From positions 39,604 to 103,603 of the forward strand of contig DATATB010000143.1 in NCBI GenBank assembly GCA_036268995.1: a stretch of DNA of 64,000 nucleotides, read 5' to 3'. The position numbers were made by a program, and so were the translations under genes. Under the pieces are notes generated by a model. The model did no database searches. It saw nothing but the letters and a program-made list of their open reading frames with translations, and was not told the origin of the DNA. Of this stretch, positions 9,152 through 16,641 are shown piece by piece; positions within the stretch are counted from its first letter, which is position 1, and every line of letters starts with the position of its first letter. This stretch comes from DATATB01 sp036268995. Lineage in GTDB: Bacteria; Planctomycetota; Planctomycetia; Pirellulales; PNKZ01.

Positions 9152-9328
9152 ATGGATAGCTGGAGCGTCGCGGTGCTGGTGGGGGCCAGCTATGTGGCCA
9201 TCATGGGCCTGGTGCGGCTGATGCTGGCGCGCCGCGACCAGTTAATCAAAGAACTCCAGCAGCAGGTGGCCGCCGAAAAGAAGCGTAAACAGGCCGCCGA
9301 AGAACTGCAGCAAGATCAAGCCGCTTGA
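9152..9328 (+). CDS. Small single-pass membrane protein with C-terminal coil
   Basis: A 58-residue ORF starting at an ATG preceded by AAGGACACGCCG. Residues 5-24 (SVAVLVGASYVAIMGLVRLM) form one membrane helix. The rest is charged and heptad-like (RRDQLIKELQQQVAAEKKRK, then a Gln/Glu-rich tail), so a short cytoplasmic coiled coil is likely. The stop codon lies 20 bases before the ATG of miaB on the same strand, which suggests co-transcription. GC at third positions is high, as in neighbouring genes. No family was recognised. Topology with the N-terminus out is favoured by the positive LARR after the helix. Confidence 0.7.
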   Translation: MDSWSVAVLVGASYVAIMGLVRLMLARRDQLIKELQQQVAAEKKRKQAAEELQQDQAA

Positions 9329-9348
9329 AAGGTTCGCGTGGAAGTGTG

Positions 9349-10764
9349 ATGGCCAAGCGTTTGTATATTGAAACGGTCGGCTGCCAGATGAACATGCTCG
9401 ATAGCGAGCTGGTGGTGGCCAGTCTGCGCCGCGTCGGTTATGAACTGGCCGACAGCCCACAGCAGGCCGATACGATTCTGTTCAATACGTGCAGCGTGCG
9501 GCAGCACGCCGAGGACAAGATTTACAGTGCCCTTGGCCGGCTCAAGCACGCCAAGAAGCACCATCCGCACAAGATCATCGGCGTCTTGGGCTGCATGGCC
9601 CAGAAGGACCAGCGGCTGATTTTCGAGCGGGCACCGTACGTGGACCTGGTGGTCGGACCGGGCCAGTTGCACCAAATTCCGCAGTTGCTGGAAGAGATCG
9701 CCGCCGGCAGCGGGCAGCGGATGGAAGTGAGCCTCGATCGCCAGGCCGGCAGCCGCCAGGAAGTCGAGCGGAGCTTCGAGAGCTACGATCCGCTGCGCGA
9801 CGAGGCGATGCGCCCTTCGCCTTATCAGGCGTATGTGCGGATCATGATCGGCTGCGACAAGTTCTGCACGTATTGCATCGTGCCGCGCGTGCGTGGTCCC
9901 GAGCAAAGCCGGCCGCCGGAAGAGATCGTGGCCGAAGCCCGCAAGCTGGCGGCCGAAGGCTGCCGCGAGATCACGCTGCTGGGTCAGACGGTTAACAGCT
10001 ACCGCTACACGTCCGGCGAGCGGACGACGCGGCTGGCCGACTTGATCGTTCGGCTGCACGATATCGACGGCCTGGACCGCATCAAGTTCGTGACGAATTA
10101 CCCGCGCGACATGACCGACGATCTGCTGCACGCCGTGCGCGACCTGCCCAAGTGCTCGTCGTATCTGCACGTGCCGGTGCAGAGCGGCTCGAACTCGGTG
10201 CTCAAACGGATGAAGCGGGGCTACACGGTCGAGGAGTATCGCGAGATGCTCGTCCGGGTAAAGGCCACGGTGCCCGGCGCGGCGGTCACCAGCGACTTCA
10301 TTGTCGGTTTTTGCGGCGAGACGGAGGAAGACTTTCAGGCTTCGGTCGAGCTGGTGCGCGAATCGCGTTTCAAAAACAGCTTCATCTTCAAATACAGTCC
10401 GCGCGAGGGGACCAAGGGTTTTGAGCTTTGGGCCGACAACGTGCCGGAAGAAACCAAGCGGCGGCGCAATAATGAATTGCTAGCGGTGCAGAACGCGATC
10501 AGCGAAGAAGACAACCAGGCCTTTTTGGGTCGCCAGGTCGAGGTGCTGGTCGAGGGCCCCAGCAAAACGGCCCGCAAGCAGGAAGCGGACGGCCCCCAGC
10601 TGCAACTGACCGGCCGGACGAATTGCGACCGGATCGTCGTGTTCGAGGGCAATCGCCGCCAAATCGGCCAGATTATGCCGATCACCGTGTACGACGCCAA
10701 CGCGTTCACGCTGTTCGGGGCCGTGCTGACCGGCCACGTGGGGCCGGAAGTCTACACGCTGTAG
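9349..10764 (+). CDS. miaB: tRNA-2-methylthio-N6-dimethylallyladenosine synthase
   Basis: MiaB, a radical-SAM methylthiotransferase that adds the 2-methylthio group to i6A37 of tRNAs reading UNN codons. With the ATG at 9349 the protein has 471 residues, the usual length. The N-terminal MTTase domain carries the three auxiliary-cluster cysteines: C12 (VGCQMN), C48 (FNTCSVR) and C82 (LGCMAQ). The radical-SAM cluster motif CDKFCTYC gives C169, C173 and C176. The C-terminal TRAM domain (about 395-471) ends in an FTLFGAVL segment. A TTG at 9325 overlapping the previous stop codon is in frame, but the ATG fits family N-termini better. It lies directly downstream of the small membrane-protein gene. 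Confidence 0.97.
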   Translation: MAKRLYIETVGCQMNMLDSELVVASLRRVGYELADSPQQADTILFNTCSVRQHAEDKIYSALGRLKHAKKHHPHKIIGVLGCMAQKDQRLIFERAPYVDLVVGPGQLHQIPQLLEEIAAGSGQRMEVSLDRQAGSRQEVERSFESYDPLRDEAMRPSPYQAYVRIMIGCDKFCTYCIVPRVRGPEQSRPPEEIVAEARKLAAEGCREITLLGQTVNSYRYTSGERTTRLADLIVRLHDIDGLDRIKFVTNYPRDMTDDLLHAVRDLPKCSSYLHVPVQSGSNSVLKRMKRGYTVEEYREMLVRVKATVPGAAVTSDFIVGFCGETEEDFQASVELVRESRFKNSFIFKYSPREGTKGFELWADNVPEETKRRRNNELLAVQNAISEEDNQAFLGRQVEVLVEGPSKTARKQEADGPQLQLTGRTNCDRIVVFEGNRRQIGQIMPITVYDANAFTLFGAVLTGHVGPEVYTL

Positions 10765-10806
10765 GGCGGAAATGCGGAAGTGTGAATGCGGAATGCTGAA
10801 TGGGGG
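10765..10806 (+). repeat. Heptamer tandem array after miaB
   Basis: Six period-7 units of approximate consensus ATGCGGA start at the base after the miaB stop codon. The consensus is close to that of the arrays at 25.4 and 25.7 kb and differs from the GTGAAAA array at 6.4 kb. Confidence 0.65.
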
Positions 10807-10809
10807 AAC

Positions 10810-10888
10810 CATAAAGCCGCGACCGGTGGTCGCGGTGCGCGCCGGCCGCGACGTACAAAGTCCCACGACCAGCGGTCGCGGCTTTATG
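10810..10888. repeat. Long imperfect palindrome (REP-like)
   Basis: Outer 15-bp arms (CATAAAGCCGCGACC and its complement) enclose two smaller hairpins built from CGACC/GGTCG. It lies between miaB and glnE and could end miaB transcription, although no T-run follows. Confidence 0.75.
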
Positions 10889-10974
10889 AAGAACATCCCG
10901 CCCGCCGGGCGTGTTGCTTTGCCCGATTTGAAGTTATGATGGTTTTGGTTTTTCCGCCTTAAAGTTCGGCCTCC

Positions 10975-13900
10975 GTGGGCGCGAGGCTGGTGGTTGTTGC
11001 CGCTCGGAATTTAATGCAAACCGACGAGTTGCGCGAGTTGCTCGACCAGCCCGCCTTGGCGGAGAGCCGGCTGGCCGGGTGGGGTCTTGAGAATCCGCGG
11101 CGCGGACATGCCAATCTCATGAGCATGGCCGCGGCGGGGCTGACGCTCGATCTGTTGGAAGCGATCTGCGCGCAGTTGGCCGAGCACCTCCCCCGCGTCA
11201 GCGATCCCGATCGGGCGCTGAACAACCTCGACCGGTTCGTGCAAGCGGCCCGCAACCCGCTGTCGCTCGGTTCGCTGTTCGAGCGCGACAGCTCCGGCCT
11301 GCCGATCCTGCTGCAGATCTTTTCCACCAGCCAACATTTGAGCGATCTGCTGATCCTCGACCAGGAGAGCTACGACCTGCTGCGGATGACCGAGGGCCAG
11401 CCGGTCGATCGCGACACGCTGGCCAATGAGTTGGCGGCCGAAATCGACGCCTTGACCGACGAGGCCGCCGTGATGGCCGCGCTGCGCCGCTTCAAGCGGC
11501 GCGAGACGCTCCGCATTTCGTACGGCGACCTGATCCGCGGGCAGCGTCTGGAGATGGTCACCCAGCAGATTTCGTATCTGGCCGACGCGGTAGTCGAGGC
11601 GGCCGTGCGCTTTGCCCGCCGGCGCTTGAGCCAGCGCCGCGGCACGCCGCGCCGGCCCGACGGGCAGCCGTCGCAGTTCGTGGTGTTGGGCATGGGCAAG
11701 CTCGGCGGCACGGAGCTGAACTATTCGAGCGACATCGATCTGATTTTCCTGTACGAAGCCGACGGCCGGACCGACGGCGACCACCCTACCGGCAACGTCG
11801 AGTATTTCGAACGGCTGGCCCGCGACGTGGTGCGGTTGCTGACGGAACCCACGGCGCTGGGCTATCCCTACCGCGTCGATCTGCGGCTGCGGCCCGAAGG
11901 CGAGCGCGGGCCGGTGGTACACAGCCTGGAGCGGGCCATGCGTTACTACGACGTGGCCGGCCGCACCTGGGAGCGGCAGGCGTACGTCAAGGCCCGGCCC
12001 GTCGCCGGCGACCTGGCCCTGGGCCGGCAGTTTCTCGAATACCTCGAGCCTTGGATCTATCGCCGCTACCTGGGCCTGGCCGACATCACGGGCATCAAGG
12101 CGCTCAAGCGGCGCATCGAGCACCGCGCGGTGCGCGAATCCGCGCAGGGCCGCAACGTCAAGACCGGCCACGGCGGCATCCGCGACATCGAGTTTGTCAT
12201 TCAGTTCTTGCAACTCCTCAACGGCGGCGATCTGCCCGCCCTGCGCACCGGCAACACGCTCGAAGCCATCGCGCAACTCGAGAAATGCGGCTGCCTGACG
12301 CCCCAGGAGCGTTCGCTGCTGGAAGAACATTACGGCTTCCTGCGCAAGATCGAACATCGCCTGCAAATCATGTTCGACTTGCAGACGCACGTGCTGCCCA
12401 GCGACCCCGACGAGATGCGCAAGCTGGCCCTGCGCATGGGCTACACCAACGCGCCGCAGCAAGCGGCGCTCGAGGCCTTCGAGTCGGACTACCAGACCAA
12501 GACCGAGTTGAATCGCAAGATTCTCGATCATTTGCTGCACGACGCCTTTGGCGACGATGCCGAGACCGAGCCCGAGGTGGACCTCGTGCTCGATCCCGAT
12601 CCCTCGCCCGAGCGGCTGGCCGAAGTGCTGGGCCGGCACGGATTCCGCAACGTGAAGCTGGCTTATCAGAACCTGTCGGCCCTGGCCCTGGAGCGGATTC
12701 GATTCTTGTCCACGCGGCGCTGCCGGCATTTTCTGGCTTCGATCGCCCCGCGGCTGCTCAAGACCATCGGCTCGATGCCCGACCCCGATTCGACGCTGGT
12801 AAACCTGGAAAAGGTGAGCGATTCGCTGGGCGGCAAAGGCGTGCTGTGGGAACTTTTCAGCTTCAACCCGCCGACGATGAACCTGTACGTCGAGCTGTGC
12901 GCGTCCAGCCCGTTTCTGTCGGGCATTCTGACGAGCAACCCCGGCATGATCGACGAGCTGATGGACAGCCTCGTGCTGAACAAGCTGCCCACCCGGGCAC
13001 TGCTCGACCAGACGATGGCCGACGTCACGCGCGGGGCCGAAGACCTGGACCCGATCCTGCACAGCTTCAAAAACACGCAGCAACTGCGGATTGGCGTGCG
13101 CGACATCCTGGGCAAAGACGACGTGCAAGCCACGATGGGCGCGCTATCCGATATCGCCGAAGCGTGCCTGGTGCGAATCGCCGAGAGCGAGTACGAGAAG
13201 CTGACCGAAAAGCTCGGCGAACCGACCATCGCGGCCGGCCCCCGCGCCGGCCAGCGCTGCGAGCTGACGATTCTGGCGCTGGGCAAGCTGGGCGGCCGCG
13301 AGCTGAATTATCACAGCGACCTGGACGTGGTCTTTCTCTACGAGGCCGACGGCATGACGGTTCACAATCGCCGCGGCCGCAAGGGCGAGACCACCAACAA
13401 CCAGCATTTCTTCAGCGAGCTGGGGCAGCGGATCATCAAAACGGCCAGCCACCTGGGGCCCTACGGCCGGCTGTACGAAATCGATCCGCGCTTGCGGCCG
13501 ACCGGCAAGAGCGGCGCGCTGGCGATGCCGCTGGCCGAGTTTGTGCGCTACTTTACGGAAGGCCAGGGCCGGCTGTGGGAACGGCAGGCGCTGTGCAAGG
13601 CGCGAGTTGTGTACGGCTCGCCCGAGGCCGCTGCGCGCACGCTCGAAGCGGCGCACCAGGCTGCCTTCGAACCGCAATTCGAGGCCGCCGATGCAGTCGA
13701 GATCGCCGAAATGCGCCAGCGGCTGGAGGCCAGCGCGCACGCCTCGAACATCAAGCGCGGGCGGGGCGGCCTGGTCGACATCGAATTCCTGGTGCAGATG
13801 CTGCAACTCAAATTCGGCCGCGACGATCGCTCGCTGCGCGTACCGGGCACGCTCGCCGCGCTGGCCGCCTTGTTCAAGGCCGGGCATTTGTCCAACGACG

Positions 13901-14127
13901 ACTTCAAGTTCTTCACCGACAGCTATCGGTTTCTGCGCACGATGGAGGCCCGGCTGCGGTTGATGAGCACCACCGCCCGCGACGACCTGCCGGACAGCCC
14001 CGTCGAGCTTTCGAAACTGGCCCACGCCCTGGGCTACAGCGACCCGCAGCCGCTGGTCGAGCGCACCGACGAGTATCGGCAGCGCAACCGCGCGCGCTTC
14101 GAAGCGCTCCTCGCGTCGGAGGCGTGA
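10975..14127 (+). CDS. glnE: Bifunctional glutamine synthetase adenylyltransferase / adenylyl-removing enzyme
   Basis: GlnE adenylylates and deadenylylates glutamine synthetase in response to PII state. Both nucleotidyltransferase domains are present. The N-terminal removase copy has GMGKLGGTELNYSSDIDL near residue 240, with LRLRPEGERGP downstream. The C-terminal transferase copy has ALGKLGGRELNYHSDLDVV near 767, with RLRPTGKSGALA. Each is followed by its helical regulatory region, where GHGGIRDIEF and RGRGGLVDIEF mark the GlnD-like units. Length (1050 residues from the GTG at 10975, 1037 from the ATG at 11014) is typical. Neither start has a clear ribosome site, so the choice is open. It stands alone; no glnA or glnB lies nearby. 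Confidence 0.96.
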   Translation: MGARLVVVAARNLMQTDELRELLDQPALAESRLAGWGLENPRRGHANLMSMAAAGLTLDLLEAICAQLAEHLPRVSDPDRALNNLDRFVQAARNPLSLGSLFERDSSGLPILLQIFSTSQHLSDLLILDQESYDLLRMTEGQPVDRDTLANELAAEIDALTDEAAVMAALRRFKRRETLRISYGDLIRGQRLEMVTQQISYLADAVVEAAVRFARRRLSQRRGTPRRPDGQPSQFVVLGMGKLGGTELNYSSDIDLIFLYEADGRTDGDHPTGNVEYFERLARDVVRLLTEPTALGYPYRVDLRLRPEGERGPVVHSLERAMRYYDVAGRTWERQAYVKARPVAGDLALGRQFLEYLEPWIYRRYLGLADITGIKALKRRIEHRAVRESAQGRNVKTGHGGIRDIEFVIQFLQLLNGGDLPALRTGNTLEAIAQLEKCGCLTPQERSLLEEHYGFLRKIEHRLQIMFDLQTHVLPSDPDEMRKLALRMGYTNAPQQAALEAFESDYQTKTELNRKILDHLLHDAFGDDAETEPEVDLVLDPDPSPERLAEVLGRHGFRNVKLAYQNLSALALERIRFLSTRRCRHFLASIAPRLLKTIGSMPDPDSTLVNLEKVSDSLGGKGVLWELFSFNPPTMNLYVELCASSPFLSGILTSNPGMIDELMDSLVLNKLPTRALLDQTMADVTRGAEDLDPILHSFKNTQQLRIGVRDILGKDDVQATMGALSDIAEACLVRIAESEYEKLTEKLGEPTIAAGPRAGQRCELTILALGKLGGRELNYHSDLDVVFLYEADGMTVHNRRGRKGETTNNQHFFSELGQRIIKTASHLGPYGRLYEIDPRLRPTGKSGALAMPLAEFVRYFTEGQGRLWERQALCKARVVYGSPEAAARTLEAAHQAAFEPQFEAADAVEIAEMRQRLEASAHASNIKRGRGGLVDIEFLVQMLQLKFGRDDRSLRVPGTLAALAALFKAGHLSNDDFKFFTDSYRFLRTMEARLRLMSTTARDDLPDSPVELSKLAHALGYSDPQPLVERTDEYRQRNRARFEALLASEA

Positions 14128-14167
14128 GAAATCGCCTCGCTGTGCGCGGCCGTCGGTCGCGCGTAAA

Positions 14168-14280
14168 GTAGCCGGCTCACTCCGTGTGCCGTCGCCTGAG
14201 CCGCGGCTTGCTTACCACCGGCTCTTTCGTAGCAGCGCGCTTTTTTGGCGCAGCTACGGCACACGGAGTGCGCCTACTAC
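14168..14280. repeat. Inverted repeat with GTAG/CTAC borders
   Basis: The 15-bp arms CACTCCGTGTGCCGT (14178-14192) and complement (14256-14270) are flanked by GTAG on the left and CTAC on the right, the layout of a BIME. The consensus differs from the family at 9 and 38 kb. It separates the convergent glnE and GNAT genes. Confidence 0.75.
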
Positions 14281-14284
14281 TGTG

Positions 14285-15406
14285 TCACTCGAAGCTCGCG
14301 TCGCCGTCGAAGGTGGAGGGGGACCAGAATTCGGGCTGGGCGAGTTGGGAGTGCAACGCCGGATCGACGGCGCGATAGTAAAAGGGCCAGCAGGGAAGTT
14401 GCCGGCGATACGGCGCGAAGCGATCGAAGTCGCGCATCCTCGGCAATCCGCAGCCGACGTGCTCGAGCACGTCGTGGCCTTCCGCGGCACAGCGGGCCAG
14501 CGCCGCGCGAAGCAAGCCTGGCAACAAGTCGTCTTGCGGGTCAAGCGTCTGAAAATCGATGACGCGCATGCGGCGCATGCGCTGCGCCAGTTCGTGACGC
14601 TTGACGATCATGTACGCACGCAGCAGGCCGTGGCGGCTGGCGGTGAGAATCCACAGGTAGCCCAACCGCAGCGGTATCGCGAAGTGCCAGTTGAGCGCGC
14701 GGGCGTCGCGAACGCCCAGCAGCGTGTCGCGATTCTGCGCGGCGAGTTCGTGCCAAAAGCCGTCGAAACGGGCGTCAAAGCTCGCAGTACTTTCGATCGT
14801 CACGCCATTGGGCGCCGAGGGAAACGAGCGAAGCTTCCACTCGTCGCGCACGCGCAGCGCCGCGGCGGCGGGATACGACAACAGTCCGGCCAAGGGGATC
14901 TGCATTTGCCGCAGGCCTTTTTCGGCCAGGCTGCGATAGGCGATCGGTCGGAAAGCAATGGATTGCAAATCGCCCACCGGAATGCGGTCGGACAACGACG
15001 CGATCATCGGCTCGGCCAGCGTTCCCACCGTGGTGTTGATGAACAGGTCGGCGCCGGTCTGGCCAAAATATTCGCTCATCAGCCATAGGCCCAAGCCGCG
15101 AAACTCGGGCGCGACCACCCAGCCGCGGCCATTGGCGCAGAGCAGCTCGCGGCCTTGAAACGTGTAGAGCGAAGGAATGTTCGCCAGCGAACCGACAATC
15201 CGCCCCCGGGCGTCTTCCATCACCCAGCCGATCGGCCAGCGCTGGCCCAGCCGGTCCCACAGTGGATTGTTCAGCCAGAGATGACGCCAGTCGTCGGGCG
15301 GCAAGCTGGTCAGACCGTTGGCCGCCTCCAGGCGCGCAATCTGCTCGTAATCGTCGAAACTGGCCAGCCGAAGCTGCGGCGCTTGAGTCACGGTCGCGAT
15401 ACGCAT
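14285..15406 (-). CDS. Two-lobed GNAT/FemAB-like acyltransferase
   Basis: A 373-residue protein with acetyltransferase-fold features. The N-terminal lobe has the run IVGSLANIPSLYTFQGRELL, then GWVVAPEFRGLGLWLM, which resembles the acyl-CoA pyrophosphate-binding loop of GNAT enzymes. The C-terminal lobe has a second mixed alpha/beta region ending in YYRAVDPAL and FDGDASF. Two-lobed proteins of this kind occur in surface-polymer and amino-acid-ligation pathways (GNAT/FemAB relatives). The ATG at 15406 overlaps the end of the P450 gene by 19 bases, so translation is coupled. The P450 and the A-PCP gene precede it in the operon, and the likely donor is either acyl-CoA or the aminoacyl group on the carrier domain. 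That last point is inference from context. Confidence 0.72.
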   Translation of the reverse strand: MRIATVTQAPQLRLASFDDYEQIARLEAANGLTSLPPDDWRHLWLNNPLWDRLGQRWPIGWVMEDARGRIVGSLANIPSLYTFQGRELLCANGRGWVVAPEFRGLGLWLMSEYFGQTGADLFINTTVGTLAEPMIASLSDRIPVGDLQSIAFRPIAYRSLAEKGLRQMQIPLAGLLSYPAAAALRVRDEWKLRSFPSAPNGVTIESTASFDARFDGFWHELAAQNRDTLLGVRDARALNWHFAIPLRLGYLWILTASRHGLLRAYMIVKRHELAQRMRRMRVIDFQTLDPQDDLLPGLLRAALARCAAEGHDVLEHVGCGLPRMRDFDRFAPYRRQLPCWPFYYRAVDPALHSQLAQPEFWSPSTFDGDASFE

Positions 15407-16641
15407 GCCCCCGCGCGGTAGGAAAGTGTCAGCGATTTCAGTCCGCGAAGGCCCAGATTCTCGCGCCACACGAGCGGCTCGTCGGTCAATTCGATCACCG
15501 GAAAACGATCCAGCAGTGTTTGGAAAGCGATCTGGGCTTCGATCCGTGCCAGCGGCGCCCCGAAACAATAATGGGCCGCCCAGCCGAAGGCCAAATGCCG
15601 GTTGTCGGGACGGTCGAAATCGAGCTCGTCGGGATCGGGGAATCGCTCCGGGTCGCGATTGCCAGCGGCCATCACCGCGATCACCGCCTGGCGCTTGCGA
15701 ATCTGCTTTCCGCCCAGCATGCAATCGTCGGGAGCCAGCCGCGCGGTGTGCTGGCTGGGACTCTCGTAGCGCAACAACTCCTCGATCGCGGCCGGCATCA
15801 GCTCGCGCTGGTTGCGAAGCCGGGTCATCTGGTCCGGGTTGCGCAGCAGCGAGAGCAGGCCGTTGCCGATGAGGTTGGTCGTCGTCTCCAGCCCACCGAC
15901 CATCGTCACGATGCAGTTGGCCACCACTTCCTCGTCGCTCAAGTGGTCGCCATCGACGACGGCGGTCATGAGCGTGTGGATCAGCCCTTCGCGCGGCTGG
16001 CGGCGCTGGGTCTCGATGGCGGCGTAGAAATAGGTCTTCAGGTTTTCGACCGCTTTCAGCACGCCGGGCAGCCGGTCGGGGTTGTGCTGAAAGTTGCCCA
16101 ACATTTCGGCGAACGTGACCGACCAGTTCTTGAGCCGGACGTGGTCCTCGGTCGGAACGCCGAGCATTTCGGCCGTCACGATGGCCGGCAGCGCTTCGGC
16201 ATATGCCGCCAGCAGGTCGAATCGGCCGGTGCCCTGGGCTTCGATGTCGTCCAACAGCCGCGTGGCGATTTTTTGAATCGGATCGCGCAAGGCCCGCACC
16301 CGGCTGGGGACGAACGCTCCGCTCGCCAGTTTGCGCACGCGGCTATGGGCCGCGCCGTCCTGAAACAGCATCTGCTTGACCATCACCTGGGCAATGGGGC
16401 CGACTTCCCGCGCGCCCAGCGACTCGAAATACTCGGGCGAAGGCGAACGATCGGCCGAGAACCGCGTCAGCACCGTGATCACGTCCTCGTAACGCGTCAC
16501 GATCCAGGCGTGCAGATACGGATCCCAGTGCACCGGCGCCTCGGTGCGCAGCCGCTCGTAGAGCGGGTAGGGATTGGCTAGCACTTCCGGGTTCAGGAGG
16601 TGAAAGAGGCTCAGCGGCTGCCCGGCCAGCACGTCAGCCAT
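15388..16641 (-). CDS. Cytochrome P450
   Basis: A 417-residue soluble bacterial-type P450 (CYP107-like length), a haem monooxygenase needing external electron donors. The I-helix oxygen-activation motif is GGLETTT (249-255), the K-helix ExxR is E288-R291, and the haem loop is FGWAAHYCFG with the ligand C359. The loop departs from the usual FGxGxHxCxG by having alanine in place of the second glycine. The start at 16641 overlaps the A-PCP gene stop by 8 bases. P450s encoded directly next to a stand-alone A-PCP didomain commonly beta-hydroxylate the carrier-bound amino acid (NovH/NovI and NikP1/NikQ are the known precedents). Here that role is inferred. No ferredoxin or reductase gene is adjacent. 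Confidence 0.93.
   Translation of the reverse strand: MADVLAGQPLSLFHLLNPEVLANPYPLYERLRTEAPVHWDPYLHAWIVTRYEDVITVLTRFSADRSPSPEYFESLGAREVGPIAQVMVKQMLFQDGAAHSRVRKLASGAFVPSRVRALRDPIQKIATRLLDDIEAQGTGRFDLLAAYAEALPAIVTAEMLGVPTEDHVRLKNWSVTFAEMLGNFQHNPDRLPGVLKAVENLKTYFYAAIETQRRQPREGLIHTLMTAVVDGDHLSDEEVVANCIVTMVGGLETTTNLIGNGLLSLLRNPDQMTRLRNQRELMPAAIEELLRYESPSQHTARLAPDDCMLGGKQIRKRQAVIAVMAAGNRDPERFPDPDELDFDRPDNRHLAFGWAAHYCFGAPLARIEAQIAFQTLLDRFPVIELTDEPLVWRENLGLRGLKSLTLSYRAGACVSRP

Noticed and set aside
11011..13128. 705-codon open frame opposite glnE
   Set aside because: GlnE motifs fill the other strand; the antisense product has no domain pattern.
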